DNA of 64,000 bases from Atriophallophorus winterbourni (Eukaryota; Platyhelminthes; Trematoda; Plagiorchiida; Microphallidae), in NCBI GenBank assembly GCA_013407085.1, contig JACCGJ010015047.1:1-64000 (forward strand), given 5' to 3'. Below the pieces are notes generated by a model. It saw only the letters and a list, made by a program, of their open reading frames with translations. It had not been told where the DNA came from and made no database searches. The position numbers and the translations under genes were made by a program. This document shows, piece after piece, positions 35,480-47,596 of the stretch. Within the stretch, counting starts at the first letter, position 1, and each line of letters begins with the position of its first letter.

Positions 35480-36860
35480 AACATCTTGATAATCTGTTTT
35501 ATGGCATCTAAAATAAAACAACTATTCTGGCATATCATTTCGTATGTTGGTCATATAATATTTCGAGCGTATCCTGATTCGACCTCGTGTGCGTTTCATA
35601 CATGCATAACAATTAAATTCCCAACTACTCATTGAACAAAGTTATGTATCTTTACCATACAGCACAATTATAATCCCATAAAACTTCAACGAATTTGCGA
35701 AAAATCATCAGTCCCTCGTTCGAATGAAAACTTATCCCGATTACACGAAAGGTTTCCGCGTTGAGACAGTTTACCTCTGTTATATATCCCTAGGTGATTA
35801 TTTTGATTTCATTGATGCAATCGGTAATTTAATTTTCTTCGTGAGTAACATTATATTTGATTACATGTTAAATGACAATAAGCATTTCTCCGATCACTTG
35901 AAGAACCATTAGCATTTTATAAGAAATTATTTCATCTCCTATCCTTTTTTAATTACCCCGCCTCAGTATTTATTCATTTCAAATTCGGGACAGTATCTGT
36001 ATCGTGCTTCTCACAGGCGGATTCACAAATAAATATTTGTTATTTTATTCAAATACAGGGGCCATCTCTAAACACTTATTCGGTGTTATGGATTTAAGTT
36101 CAAATTTCCCCGGAATTCAGCCCTATGAAAACACCCAAACAGTCCTCACATTTGATGCTGTAGATGATGTTATTAACGCTGAATGGAGGTGATTCATTGA
36201 ATAGGTGCATCAAACGTTAACCGTATGACAACCTGTTTCAACATTCTACATTACGCTTAGCATTTACATACGGTAAAAAAAACGTAATTTCTATATTTAT
36301 TATCTGGTATCTCTGACGGTTATTGCACCTTCATCAATTTAAATTTAACAAAAAAATTTGAAAAGCTATGCGTATTTTCAAAATACTTGGAAGATCATCT
36401 ATATTTCTATGTTACCTACGGAAAATATTTAATTGCATGTTTAACGACAAAACGGATTGGATAAATATCTTGCACAAAGCATCAATTGTGATAGAAAGTT
36501 GGTTCATCTGATAAGCTTCTATGTTCGCATGCACATTGAGAAGAATTTAAAATTTAATGAGCGTTCCTTGCGAAGGGTTTCACGCAATGGTTGAACCAAG
36601 GTTTGTGAAATTATGTACTGATTCAAGCTGTTAGTTTCCATCAGTTATAAGGGAAGTCGATACCGTCCCTTAAACAAGGACTTAGGTCTTCCTCATACTA
36701 ATTCTTAGCCTAAATTATTTGCATGTCAAAGGAAAACCGTCCATTAGAAATTAAATTCGATATTTGGAGTGATCAATAAATACTGCATCGTCACCAAACA
36801 GCGGTCAAGGATTAGCACATTTCATGTGTTTGTTTTTGCTCGCAACCAGTGCAGTTTGAA
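35480..36860. other. Non-coding stretch
   Basis: Frames at 35724-35912 and 36004-36192 (both +, 62 codons) are of chance length. Neither has a convincing acceptor and donor pair. Confidence 0.5.
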
Positions 36861-36869
36861 CAACTTGCC

Positions 36870-37310
36870 ATCAATTCTCGTGCGTTGGTAAATGCCTACT
36901 GTTTTCGTGCTGAAAGCCTCCCTTAGAAGCGGATCAAGAGATTATCAAAGATACACTCATTTCTAACGTTGTCAAATGCTTTCGTTATATCAAAAGAACA
37001 AGAAACGTACCTTGACGTTTTCTCGGGTATAAAATCATGGCCACGATTGATCAATTCTTGCGAAAGCCACATTGACATTCTCAGTGAGATATATCAAATA
37101 AAACATGTATTTGGATCTGGGACACACCCCTCCTGCAAGCATTGATAAATTGAATGATGCTGTGTTAAATCATTTGATGAGCTCAGGTGAAATTCCGTCG
37201 TCACCTTGCGCCTGTTCATTCGGTACAAGATCGATTGCCCTATTGAGCTCATAGAGCGCAGGGACAGTATCTGGTTATTCAATATCCGGCAACCGCTCGA
37301 CATTTTCAGC
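36870..37310 (-). pseudogene. RTE-type reverse transcriptase fragment
   Basis: Minus strand, in order: a linker with VPALYELNRAIDLVPNEQ, the block QGDDGISPELIK ('G.DgispE'), LSMLAGGVCP, then after a gap ECQCGFRKN ('SQ.GFRkg') and, in another frame, SFDITKAFDNV, containing the first catalytic aspartate of RT (F-D-x-x-K-A-F-D). The YADD box is not present; the fragment stops near 36870. Frames shift at least twice. It is related to the 16380-16900 fragment but distinct enough to be a separate insertion. Confidence 0.8.
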
Positions 37311-38512
37311 TAAATGCGGTAAAACCGTACTGTCGCTAGAGCATAGAGAAATTAAGTGCTATACCCATCTTCCCACTTGCTGAGTTTCATCCACAATCTA
37401 GTCATTATATACAGAGTAAATGAAAGCCGACCAAAATTGGTTCAGACCAATAGCTTCTTCAACTCATCGTGTTCAGTTACGGTTCGGTTTCGCTCATTGT
37501 CCATGGCTCGGTGAGAAGTGCATACACACATATTAAAATGAGATTCGGCTGTCTACAAAATAATTTTTATCACACGGATTTCTCAAGCGTTTTCTGACAT
37601 ACATGTTTGGGTATGGATTTCACAAATCACATTACAAAATATTTGTTAACTATTCTTACTTAAAATTGAAGTGCGAATTCGTATGAATGTAAAATTTTAA
37701 TCAGTTCACTACTGGTGTATATAGCTCTTGGAAAAGTGATGGTAGACCATATCGATAAATGAAAACTATGATATCAACCGCGCAACGCTGAGATGATTGA
37801 AAGCTTCACTACAAAATTCAAGAGGTCAAATACTAGCCAAGATTCGTAGGCGAATATTTATCGCAAGCTTCCTTTTCCTATCAATTTTTTTATTTTAAAT
37901 TAGGTTCCACTTCAAACTCTAGAGAATACAGTTGTTCCATCGAATAAACGCCAAGTAGTGCTACGCAAATCATTTTTCTCAAAAAACAATAACGTCCATA
38001 AAAGTTATCATCTCTGTGCAACGGCGTTCCTCTGACATAACGCAACCAGGGTAATAAGTCAATTTAGGGACAATCGACGAAGGCAGAGGATGCAATGTAG
38101 GATGTTTGATTTTGAGGACGCTGCTAATCACAAAATGGTAAAATCATACGTTACGTTCTGTACTAAAGTTCCGAGTAGATATTGCCTCTCATGAACTAAA
38201 CTTATATTTGTTTATTCATCGAGCGTTCTTGATCACTACGCGACAAACGATTCTATTGATGTATAGATCGCTTTCAATACTCCCAATTTTAGTCACTTTT
38301 TGAAATCGAACCAATCGTTATCAACATCTCAATTCAATAGTAAGTGTATTCTTGTTATTTCAAGTTTTCTAGGAATTGATTACAAGATGATTGTCAAAAT
38401 ATGAGTAATAAAGCGTTGTTTGATTAACATTTGCATTGATTTTTAGACAAAAAAATGTTTAACATGAAGTACCTTGATAAGGGCTTTGTTAGAGATGCAC
38501 CTGACTATATAA

Positions 38513-38568
38513 TTTATATAATATATTATTATAATATATTAGTATTATTATATATATATATATATATC
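38513..38568. repeat. AT microsatellite in block X
   Basis: TA/TATTA-rich tract within the CR1-like remnant; absent from X'. Confidence 0.85.
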
Positions 38569-38579
38569 GACATGTTAGC

Positions 38580-40170
38580 AGATTATTCGGTACCTTTCCG
38601 AGAATATTTGGAAGATTCTCGCTGGATACAATATAGCGATAATAAACGTCTAACTTCGCCTTGCGAGGGAGTATGAGATAGAGGTGTGGGCTCTTTAACT
38701 GCGGAAATATATTGCTGTATTTATACTATCTATCACAGCAACAAAGTTAGTCTTCGTTATTCTCAACGATCCGTACACAAAAATATTGTGACGACGAGTT
38801 CTATGTGACTTTACTTTATTCATATCCATATGTTTATTCATAGATTATATGCAGGTAAAAAGCTATGCTTTATAAGACCCACAAAAATGAACATTGGGTC
38901 GGATGGTAAAAAATATCACAATATTGTTAGATTTTTCTCAAACATGAGAAAAACATACTTTTCCATATTGATATCTAGTGGTTTCTTGAAAACATCAACG
39001 CTCTTAAATTGTACCACATAAGTAGGTAAACTCTACCACAATTGCCCATTGCGAACAGAAAATGCAAATTTGCGTCAGTTTAACCAGCTGTGATGTTGGT
39101 AAAGTTTCGATGGCTGACCTCACCGTTATAGGAAGGAACAATAAAAATGACCCCGAAGATGATTTGTTTGATTAAGCTCTGTCCAAATGTATATTGGGAA
39201 TCCTGGTTTCTGTCTGTAATTAGCCGAATGCAAATTCTATAATTCAAGTCACGTTTCGTATGAATAATTTGATATTCCGAGGGCGAGTTTTGACGCTCTG
39301 TGCTGTGGATTTTCCAATAGCAGAATATATCTCTTCCAACCAAGGATTCCATGCCGGTATAGCATATTCAACATGAGGACGGATGATTGGATAATCTCTC
39401 ATTAATGTTTTTTGTAGGAGGCAGATTCAACAACAGTGCGACCAATGTAATATTATTTGCTTGACTTGATACTGAGAGACAATAGGCTGCATTTCAAAGC
39501 ATTCAGGTTCATTTCATTGTCCAGGGACCAAGTGTGAATCATATCAAGATTTCGTTGCATGTTCTGTATGTCGTCTGTGGAGTTCATCTTATGCCAAAGC
39601 TTTGCGTCATCAGCGAAAATGAGCAAGGACAACTGCAATAAAGTAGGCAAGTCGTTTATATATATTTTAAAAACAGAGACGGTGTGAAAACGGATCATTG
39701 TGGGACAAAACTGGCAACTTTAATTGACTCGAAGGTTCGACGTAAGTATTTTGTGATTTACGCGATCGAAGACTTTTAAGATAACGACATAAATTACGTG
39801 TACATTAAGGAAGATATAAAGCTATAATATTGTGATACATATACTCGTGTCTGTAAAAGGACGTCCAATATAACACTGGTTTCAATTGTGACGATAAAAA
39901 ACACTTCCACATACCCCATCTATTCAGTTTCTAATTTCCATATTTATTATTAACATTATTTTTACGGTACACACTACTTTAAATTGGAATTCTTTACCTC
40001 AACATGTGATTAACTCTCCTTTGCTGGCAATATTCGAAGCAAAATTAGAATTAAACATTCGAAATAACGTGATTCGTCGTCCATACATTTTGAAATACTT
40101 TGTTAATTGTCTACCAATATTTTTCACATTTTCATTGAAAGCAGAATATTGTGGTGTTATGAAATATTAA
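38580..40170 (+). pseudogene. CR1-like retrotransposon 3' end, block X (interrupted)
   Basis: Plus strand. 38700-38800 reads in pieces like the C-terminal RT tail 'ATKlV..l.NDPYT..L', seen here as TKLVFVILNDPYTKIL. After an insertion, 39970-40080 reads LNWNSLPQHVINSPLLAIF then EAKLELNIRN, the typical '.WNSLP.hVv.s.s...Fk.kLD' end of CR1-group polyproteins. Related copies are at 52550-53030 and 44480-45440. The DNA at 38850-39720 is an insertion relative to X' and contains another RT in reverse. Dead copy. Confidence 0.7.
39020..39720 (-). pseudogene. CR1-like reverse transcriptase fragment nested in block X
   Basis: Minus strand. 39453-39698 reads KIYINDLPTLLQLS then LLIFADDAKLWHKMNSTDD then WSLDNEMNLNALKCSLLSL. 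This is the catalytic palm of a CR1-type RT; FADD is the catalytic box, which in this group is F/YADD. 39080-39352 follows in another frame with WNPWLEEIYSAIGKSTA-like and PSEYQIIHTKRDL segments, the start of the C-terminal region. The endonuclease and N-terminal RT are missing. It lies antisense within the 38580-40170 remnant and is absent from block X', so it arrived after the block duplication or was lost from X'. Confidence 0.8.
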
Positions 40171-40534
40171 CAGTTCAACCATAAATCCTCGATTCCCTGA
40201 TTACTCGACAATGATATTCGATACAGCCTAATTACTTTGTAATATTTCCTGGAAATGTTGTTTGTTGCGCAAATAGATAATGAATTATGTTCCAAAGGAC
40301 TCATCATTTAAAAAGACAAATGAAATTTGATTCGAGCTTACCCACCACAAATATCACAAAGTCAAAAAAGATTTTGCAAGCTGAGTTAGCAAATAGTAAT
40401 AATGTGCTTCATTTAAATTAATAGAAACCATGATAAATTCTCCCTCCTAATGTGAATATTCCTATTAATAATTTGCTTATGAGTAGTCAAACAGTTAGAT
40501 ATTTAATTTTTTTCTGAAAATGTTTGTTTCTCTA

Positions 40535-40580
40535 TATATATCTATATATATATATAATATATCTATCTATATATATATAT
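40535..40580. repeat. (TA)n/(TATC)n microsatellite
   Basis: Run of 'tatatatctatatatatata...' units in block X, not present at the equivalent place in X'. Confidence 0.85.
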
Positions 40581-40979
40581 AACCAAAATCCGTCCGTAGA
40601 TTAATCGGTATATCAACTGATATCGACTGATCTGTGGCATTGTTACAATATCTGCTGGAACTTCATTCAGAAACTGGAACCAAATCTGTATCTGCTGTTT
40701 CCATGCTTGAAATTGTATTTGCTAACGTTTCTCATCAACTTGAAATTGTTTTTCGTTTATTGTGAATGTATATCCTCCATATTTTGCCCATACATGTATA
40801 GTAGTTGTGAGGATATGACGTTCATATTACCATGAAAAAAGCATCACGGAATTCCCTATAAAACTCCGAGCTTAGCAGAATAACATTTCAGTAACCTTCA
40901 AACTGTTTGTCCCTTGAATGGTCTCAAATAATCAATCTGTTTTTGAGCAATATGTTTTAATGCAAAACGATGTTTTATA

Positions 40980-41470
40980 TTGAGTATATGCGCGTGGCGC
41001 AGGAGCGAATATTGACAAACTTTGGGCTTTTAAATGTTAGTCAGACCACCAACCTACGGTAAAACCGAATAGAAGGGAGCGCTAAAAAACTCTGATGAAT
41101 GTTATGATTGTGTGTGCTGCTGGTCCAGCTGTAGTCCAGAGAGAATCACAACAGTGAAAGAACCGGTATACTGATTGATTGAATAAATATAAGAATGGCT
41201 GTCCAGTGAGCAATACTCGCAGTACACACCTCCGACCCCTACTGTTGAATGCATTCACTGTCCAAAACAACAATCGTAAAGACACAAGATTCCAGGTATA
41301 GATTGATTCGGACGAGAATATTTCAATAATAACCCGTCCTGGAAAAATATACTAAGAGGAACATTATTGAGTTTTGAACGATGTGCAATACGTCAATGTT
41401 TAGATGAATTTGACCATCGGGGCGAGGGCACGAGCATAACCCGTAGGACGACATAGATGGAACTGACGAA
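40980..41470 (+). repeat. Block X sub-segment matching 54180-54650
   Basis: Landmarks 'gatgaatgttatg', 'tgtgtgtgctgctgg', 'aaccggt.tactga', 'gaacgatgtgcaatacgtca'. No conserved frame. Confidence 0.75.
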
Positions 41471-41479
41471 CTTTGGAGA

Positions 41480-42250
41480 CAATTTCGAGTTATAAATACG
41501 TTTGATGACTTTGACATTTGCTTTACGATTTTAGGATCATTTGTTCCTGATCTTTCACTCAGAATGCAGCGTTTAAGCGTTATCTGCAACTAAGGGAAGA
41601 GCAGCTACTTCTATTGGCTACTAAGCGCATGTTCCCCTTTAGTGCAAAGCTGTCGCCAATCATTATCAGTGCCGTGTAAGATATTGTTCCTCTTTATCCG
41701 AACTAATTGTTTTTTTTAATTTGAAACAACACGAAACCCAAAGCATTTGATGTGCACATATGGTTGATATCGGATGAAGGGGACCAAAAGCAACCCAAGA
41801 TATTATAAAATAATATTTTATTGGAAAATAAAGTAAATGTAAACCTAATTTCAGGAGTGGAAACTAGTCGGATTAATAACGTTCACTACCAGTTCAATAG
41901 TTATGCATTCAACTTCGTTTGTGTAACAAGCCACTCTGGTGAAAAGAATGCCGAAGTCAGTTGATTAGTCAAAACGTGTTTTCGAAGCAGAAAAAGTGAG
42001 CCCAAAAATGATCATTCTCTCTTTCTCAGTGTTCCTAAATGGGAACTTACGATCAAAACTACATTCTCCAAAAAATTGAATTAATGGATAAATGTTGAAG
42101 AGAATTCCTGATTTTAAATAATTTTAGCAGAGATATGTTATCTTGAATTAATTGTGATATCAATTGATAGGTTGACCATTATTAAGCACGTTTAATTAAA
42201 CCGACATCCTTTTCAATAATTTCATGTGTAAAAGGCTGATATTTTTTTAA
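41480..42250. other. DNA present only in block X
   Basis: About 0.75 kb with no counterpart in X' (which passes from about 54700 straight to the part equivalent to 42260). No frame or terminal repeats recognised. Confidence 0.6.
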
Positions 42251-42369
42251 TTTTATGCTCTTATTTTACACGTTTCATATCAAGGATCCTCTAATGAGAG
42301 TAAAAACAATGTCCATGTATGTTTATTCTTTCTTAATTCGAGCGAGGTACGTTTGCCAAATTTCTCACT

Positions 42370-42569
42370 TTGACCACACACAACTAAATCAAAGTTGTAA
42401 ACGAAAACTATCACAAAACGAAGAGGAATGTGAGACTTTAGGTCACGTTTTTCGTCAAGCCGTCAAGCCGAGAGATGGAAGACAGACACGGAAAAATAAT
42501 TTCATATGTGATTTTAGTAAATCAGACAAAATTGTTTCTGAGTTGAAAACCACAAAATTATCGAACTAA
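42370..42569 (+). pseudogene. Frame-conserved exon-like segment, block X (partner about 54800-54980)
   Basis: The plus-strand frame ends GRQTRKNNFICDF then SKSDKIVSELKTTKLSN. The X' counterpart reads GRKTRNDYFICDF then RKSDKFDSEL before a stop. ICDF and KSDK are unchanged, and several of the nucleotide differences between the copies are silent (aca/acc, cgg/aga, ttc/ttt, ttg/ctg). Further upstream the copies keep an open frame but diverge strongly. This suggests descent from a coding exon, now probably decaying. No family recognised. Confidence 0.4.
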
Positions 42570-43829
42570 ACGTTGAATGGTGAAAAACATATATGAAACG
42601 AAGCCAAATTATGTTGATCGTGTAGATGTTAGTTGGTATCATGAGGTGATCTTGTGTTGGTTGTAACTGTAGGAACAATGGACAGACATGCTTCACAATC
42701 TCTTCATATCATTCAAATACATCAACATAACTGTTAGGAGAAAAAAACTTCAAAAATTCTCACATTCACTAAACGTACACACGAACAGACAAACGCTTAT
42801 CCACTATTTGCGATATCGAGTGGTGGCATCAGCAAGCTTTAAAACAGTGATTAAGCGGTATATAAAAATTTTGGATTCAGAGGCCATTAATAACTTCACG
42901 GTCACATCTAACGTTTAAATGAATAATCCACACATTGCATCTGATTCCGATCGATGAAAACAATAAAGTGAACATTCATTTTTCCGGTTGCTTTCGACTT
43001 ACTCCATGAACAATTTCTAGCTCTAAACGTTCATCAGGCTGGAATAGTAATATTAGATACAGTGACTCGTGAAACAATGGTAAAGTAATGAACTTTGTTA
43101 CACATAATAATTGTAACACTTTTACACCTAACATTTGAATGATTTATTTACGCAGGTATGCAAGTGGAATGAGTTATTCAATAGCGAGTTTGGAAGAATA
43201 ACGCGCTAAAAATATCGATCGAATTGCATGAGTTCAAATACGGTGAAACGCTTGTTTCATATTATGATAGAACTCAAAAAAGGCGACTTAGCTTTGGCTG
43301 ATTATCTTTCGCACACATGCTACATTGTTGACCGCCAAGACGTTAACGTATTGCAATAAGAGTAGAAAACACGATGGCTAGTACGCATGCGCTCAGCAAT
43401 TTAGTAATGCAGCAACCTATACGTAATGACATTCAGTGCAGCAAAAAATGAACAATTATTTAAAGTAAAATTTATTTCATATTAAATAAACCTTTTTAAC
43501 GTTTCTCGCATTATTCATGCCCTCTGAGCCACATTTCCATGAGTAAATTGGACAAACGATGGGCTCTGTATCTACATGACTGGAGATCATCTGGATTTCA
43601 TTAGGTTTTTTAGAGAATAATAATAAGAGGTGGTGGATCGAGAGCTAGTGGAATACTCTCCATAGTCTGCCTATCCACCTTTCTCTGATAAAACATGTTC
43701 TCTGTAGGCTAACCGAATCCCAAACACGAAAACATAATGCATTATTTTTATAAAATTATTTTTTAAATATTTCGCATTTGTGGATGAATATAAAACGTGT
43801 CATGTTTTTATGCAAATCGCAATTTCATT

Positions 43830-44105
43830 GATGGAGCCAATCAGTTAGTCATGCCAGTCGACCTTTGATGTTACTGATGAGGTCACTAGTGATTCTCTGA
43901 AACCAGTCCAGATCATTTCCTATTTTATTCATTTGTTTTTTTAAACCCTCAGTCTCTTTCGAATACGATTTGACATCCGGGATCTTTTTCCCATTTTATT
44001 TAAACGCCGTGGGCCTATCAAACTCCTTTTTGGTTCATTGGCTTGCTGTTCTTGTTCGAAGATCGATTCCTTTTTGATCAGTTCTTTTGGATCTGAAATG
44101 CATGT
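43830..44105 (-). pseudogene. Frame-conserved coiled-coil-like exon, block X (partner 56285-56497)
   Basis: Minus strand. A conserved acceptor (GCATTTCAG) ends just upstream in both copies. The X frame begins DPKELIKKESIFEQEQQ and contains GPRRLNKMGKRS; after one base shift it reads ETEGLKKQMNKIGNDLD then WFQRITSDLISNIKG. The X' copy in the matching frame has KTNYQVSKKLNKIGGDLD. The charged, leucine/isoleucine-spaced composition suggests a helical coiled coil. Each copy has disabling changes. Product unknown. Confidence 0.4.
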
Positions 44106-44479
44106 TAACCTATCATAAATGCTCATGCAAACAATAGATATAATGTATTATTGATGCCATTTTAGTGATCCTTAAGCACCGAACAAGCCCAACAAAATGT
44201 ATTTTGAAATCATTGTTGATCACAGTAGTGCCGTGAAGTCGAATTGAATAACAAGAAAATGTAACATTACGAGGACTGCATGGGAACACAATGGAATCAC
44301 AACAATTTATTACACCGTTAGTCTCTACATAGTATTTTGCGGTGAAATCTTGGGATTTCCAAGCACCATACTTCAAATTTCACACAGTTAAACTTCAAAA
44401 TCTAACGCAATCAAAAATTCCTTAGAAACCACTCTTATCGAGGTTGGTCGACAAACTTTGAGATCTCGACGCCTAAGTT

Positions 44480-45440
44480 AACGTAAACGGAGTGTTATCC
44501 TTAATGTTCAAAATTACCAGCGGGGTGCAACAACTATCCATGCTAGGCCCACTCCTCTTTCTATTATACATGGAAGGTTATCCTCTACATAATGTCCTTT
44601 CCGCTGATGATATTTAAATTTGAACGCAAATCGGTTCTGCAAATGATTGTGAGAAACTGCGAAGGGATAAGGACAACGAGTCATCTTGAGCGGCCATGAA
44701 TGGTATGACATTCAACATTCGGAAATGTGAGTTGCGACACGTTCGCAAGTGTTTTTCTCGGACATATCGATTGGGATCTGAAAACGTGACATGGACTCAG
44801 CAGGATAAATATCTTAGAGTATGGATTAGTGGAATATGAAGAAGGTTTTCCTGCAGATTAGATATCTAAAGGTTAACCGATTTTTTGGTATCTTTTGAAA
44901 AATATTTGGAAGATTCTCGCTGGTAACGTTATCAAAGATAAGGAATGTCTACCTCCGCCGCACGATGGAGTATGCGGCAGATGACTTGGCTTCTTAGTTG
45001 ATAAACTTCATTGCTATCTGCAATAAAATCAAACTCAGAGAAACAAAGATAGTGATTGGTCTTTCCAATGATCGGTACACCGAAAGATTTCAATGCTTGG
45101 TCGACATGACTTTACCAAAATGTGGCTGCGAGTCGATATTATTCTGACACTCGAAATCGTGTCGACCGATGAACATCCACCGAAACACACGTTTATTGTG
45201 TGTGATAAGAAAGGGACACGTTATCCATGTACGTCTCATTTTCGCGTTTTGATTATTGGCGGCATATTTTCGCCTACCAAAACACGTGCTGGACTCTCTT
45301 TGCCAGTTGGTTTTTCAAAGCAAAATTAGACTTACACATGCGAAAGAATATTATTCGTGAGATTTACATTTTATATTGTCTATTCCTTTTATACTATTAT
45401 ATTTTTCACATTTTCATTCACATTTTATTCCTTTAGTTTT
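44480..45440 (+). pseudogene. CR1-like reverse transcriptase, catalytic region to C-terminus
   Basis: Plus strand. SMLGPLLFLLY (the 'G..LGPllF.lYiNDl' block) at about 44538, then a degraded LSADDI box matching the catalytic FADD, then MTFNIRKCEL, YRLGSENVTW and KYLRVWIS, the expected order downstream of the catalytic site in CR1-like polyproteins. The C-terminal part shows KIVIGLSNDRYTERFQCL at about 45030 and FKAKLDLHMRKN at about 45320-45353. Several frame changes and stops, so dead. It has no counterpart in block X', and is therefore either a separate insertion or was lost from X'. The 45093-45329 frame is a by-product. Confidence 0.78.
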
Positions 45441-45669
45441 GTTAAGTATTAATTGTTTTACCATAAATCAATAAATCCTTGTATTATCGAGACATTATTT
45501 GCTTATTCGTGTAGAATCCATCCGTTTTACTCCGGTTAGGTACACAAACCTCTATGCAGTACACATTTTGTTGATTCTCTCAAAATATGATAGATTTATG
45601 TCAGATTTTGGTTACATTTTGTGTAGGTCTGTAAAGGATATATCCATTTTAGAACATCTAATAGAATAA

Positions 45670-45960
45670 AACTCAATTAAATTAATCTGGAGCCTTTCTG
45701 GTCGAGTGTCGAGCAATTCTGGCAACACGATTTTTGTTTTGCACTTGCTGAACAAACAAAAACAATATAAAGTTTTGAACAGATATGCTCATTCGCATGC
45801 ATTTCTATGACACACCTACAGGCCGGTTTTTTCTTGTTTGCACTTATCAGGTATGAAGATTTGGATCTGGATCGGTATGAGTTTGAAACAGTGTGAGTTG
45901 CGTGATATAAATACACGCAAATAGGTATTTTCTTTATCATCATCGGTTTCAACCCTTTAA
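45670..45960 (-). repeat. Hammerhead-type repeat, minus strand, block X
   Basis: Minus strand: 'cctgataagtgcaaacaagaaaaaaccgg', 'tgtgtcatagaaatgcatgcgaatg'. The core is CTGATAAG plus AAGAAAA, so the ribozyme is dead. Partner in X' at 58570-58800. Confidence 0.65.
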
Positions 45961-46479
45961 AATGTGTTCGTGCATATGTGAGTGAATATAACTATTTGTT
46001 TTTTAACGGATTGAAAACCAAGGCAACATTTTCGGCGTAGAGCAATATCACTCACTACAACATGCCAATTGGTAAATACCAATCACTTCGGAAACTTCTA
46101 TTCCGTGTTCCGTTGAGAGACTGACGGAAAGATCGCAACTCTGAAAAGGAAAGAAGCACGGCGCTATTTAAAATGTGTTAGGCCGAAAAGCGAACCTATA
46201 AAATATTGAAATAAATATGTTGCGCTGCTCACATCCACGTAGGTTTACACAAAAATCGGCTTCTGAATGTTTGGCCTAATCAGGTGTAGGCTGTGAGAAC
46301 AGGTTCAGTGAAATCTTTTAATTGTGCATAAATTCAAAAGCATATTAAATTTGAAAAAAAACGATTTTCTGCTTCTCATTCTGGAAACTTGGTGAATAAT
46401 TTTTCAGACAGTGAATTTAACAAATCATTAGTAATCGGGTCAAGCGTTATGAGATTTTTGTTGAAAAAAAATTTTAGAC

Positions 46480-46830
46480 GCGATAAACCTCAAGATTGCT
46501 TCCATATCCTGATCCTACTGTCTCTGCCTGATTAGTACGATATCGGTCGTGGTGTACGTGCCTGCGTTGGAAATAAAAGCAAAGGCAAATCAATGTGCTC
46601 AACAAATCTGCATGTTTGCGATCATCTCGCATAGAAAAGTTTTATGAGCCCGAGATTATCTAGCAGTGGTTTACAAACGCTACTTGTTTACCGTTTTTCC
46701 ACCGGTTTAGTGCATGCGGATCTCGATTGTAATTTCGCTACCTCATGATTGCAAAGGTTAAATCATATGTCTTGTGTGATGGAGATACCTGCAACGTGGA
46801 TATATGTTCGCATATGTTGTCTATTTTGTA
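46480..46830 (+). repeat. Hammerhead-type repeat, plus strand, two decayed units, block X
   Basis: 'gatcctactgtctctgcctgattagtacg...atcggtcgtgg' (stem II partly deleted), then 'tagcagtggtttacaaacgc', 'gcatgcggatctcgattg', 'cctcatgattgcaaagg'. Opposite in orientation to the copy at 45.8 kb, so the pair forms a loose inverted arrangement that X' repeats at 58.7 and 59.4 kb. Confidence 0.6.
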
Positions 46831-46890
46831 TAGCAATAGTGAGCGTGAACTGTACTATAAAACAGACATTGAAAAACCAGCACAATTTAG

Positions 46891-47019
46891 CACAAGTATA
46901 GAACAGTACACCCTGAAGATGCCGACATACGAAACCGTGAACCAACAAGCTATCAACACCGGAACAATGGCACTGAATACGTAAGCTTATTGAAAAACAG
47001 CAATAGAAGTATAAAGCAA
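46891..47019 (+). CDS. Candidate exon H, frame-conserved with 59734-59861
   Basis: 129 bp between an acceptor (CACAATTTAG) and a donor (CAA|GTAGCT), open in phase 0. It reads HKYRTVHPEDADIRNREPT, then RNNGTEYVSLLKN. The X' copy has DIRNSDPRSKYLGNNSTEY then LSLLENT, at the same spacing and with an aligned acceptor and donor. Silent changes (cga/cgc, cca/ccc, act/acg, tac/tat, ttg/tta) lie between the conserved residues, which argues for past selection on protein. An acceptor at 47161-47167 (GCCTCAG), conserved in X', could follow a 148 bp intron. In X the downstream sequence is not open in the matching phase, so this copy may be a pseudogene. Family unknown; 'NN.TEY.SLL' is reminiscent of the first helix of an SEA domain, a weak guess. 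Confidence 0.42.
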
Positions 47020-47379
47020 GTAGCTTTTGAACATTGCGGAATTCATCAAGGTCGGTGAAACCAGCACGGATTCGAAACAAAAAAATTCATATTTTTTCAT
47101 TGGAAGATTCGATGTCTTAATAAAATTCCATTCGGGTGATTTTCATCAAGCTATAACATCGCCTCAGCTGAATGAGATATAAAAGAAAACCATCACAAAC
47201 ACCTCTAATAGATTTCATTAGACAACATTTGATTGCAAAATTGGCTACACATGGCACTGAAAGGAAGCAGCCTGACTCATCAGTTGCAGCACTCAAATAC
47301 TCAATGTATGAAATCAGGTACAATGATCAACAAAATTGGACCACAAAAGGCGAATCTTAACACGCAAGATACAAGTAAT

Positions 47380-47560
47380 GTGTACGCCGTTTGACATATA
47401 TTCGCGAGATGTGCAACTTAGATCCCTATCCAGAGTCCATAAAGGAATTCCATACTTAAAAATGAGTTAGAGTTAACAGAACTAGCCTTCTACCAGATCT
47501 AGTATCTGTTAAATTAAAGACATCCATTGATACTGGCTTAAAATTATCACTTTCATATTT
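47380..47560. other. Non-coding spacer
   Basis: No frame or repeat recognised between candidate exon H and the minus-strand exon candidate. Confidence 0.4.
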
Positions 47561-47596
47561 CAAAGCAATTTATATGCAACTGCCATTTTCACGTAC

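Noticed and set aside
43021..43055. CTGATGA ... GAAA on the minus strand (also at about 55370-55395), suggesting another hammerhead.
   Set aside because: The bases between the two boxes cannot form stem II and no NUH cleavage site with stem I pairing follows.
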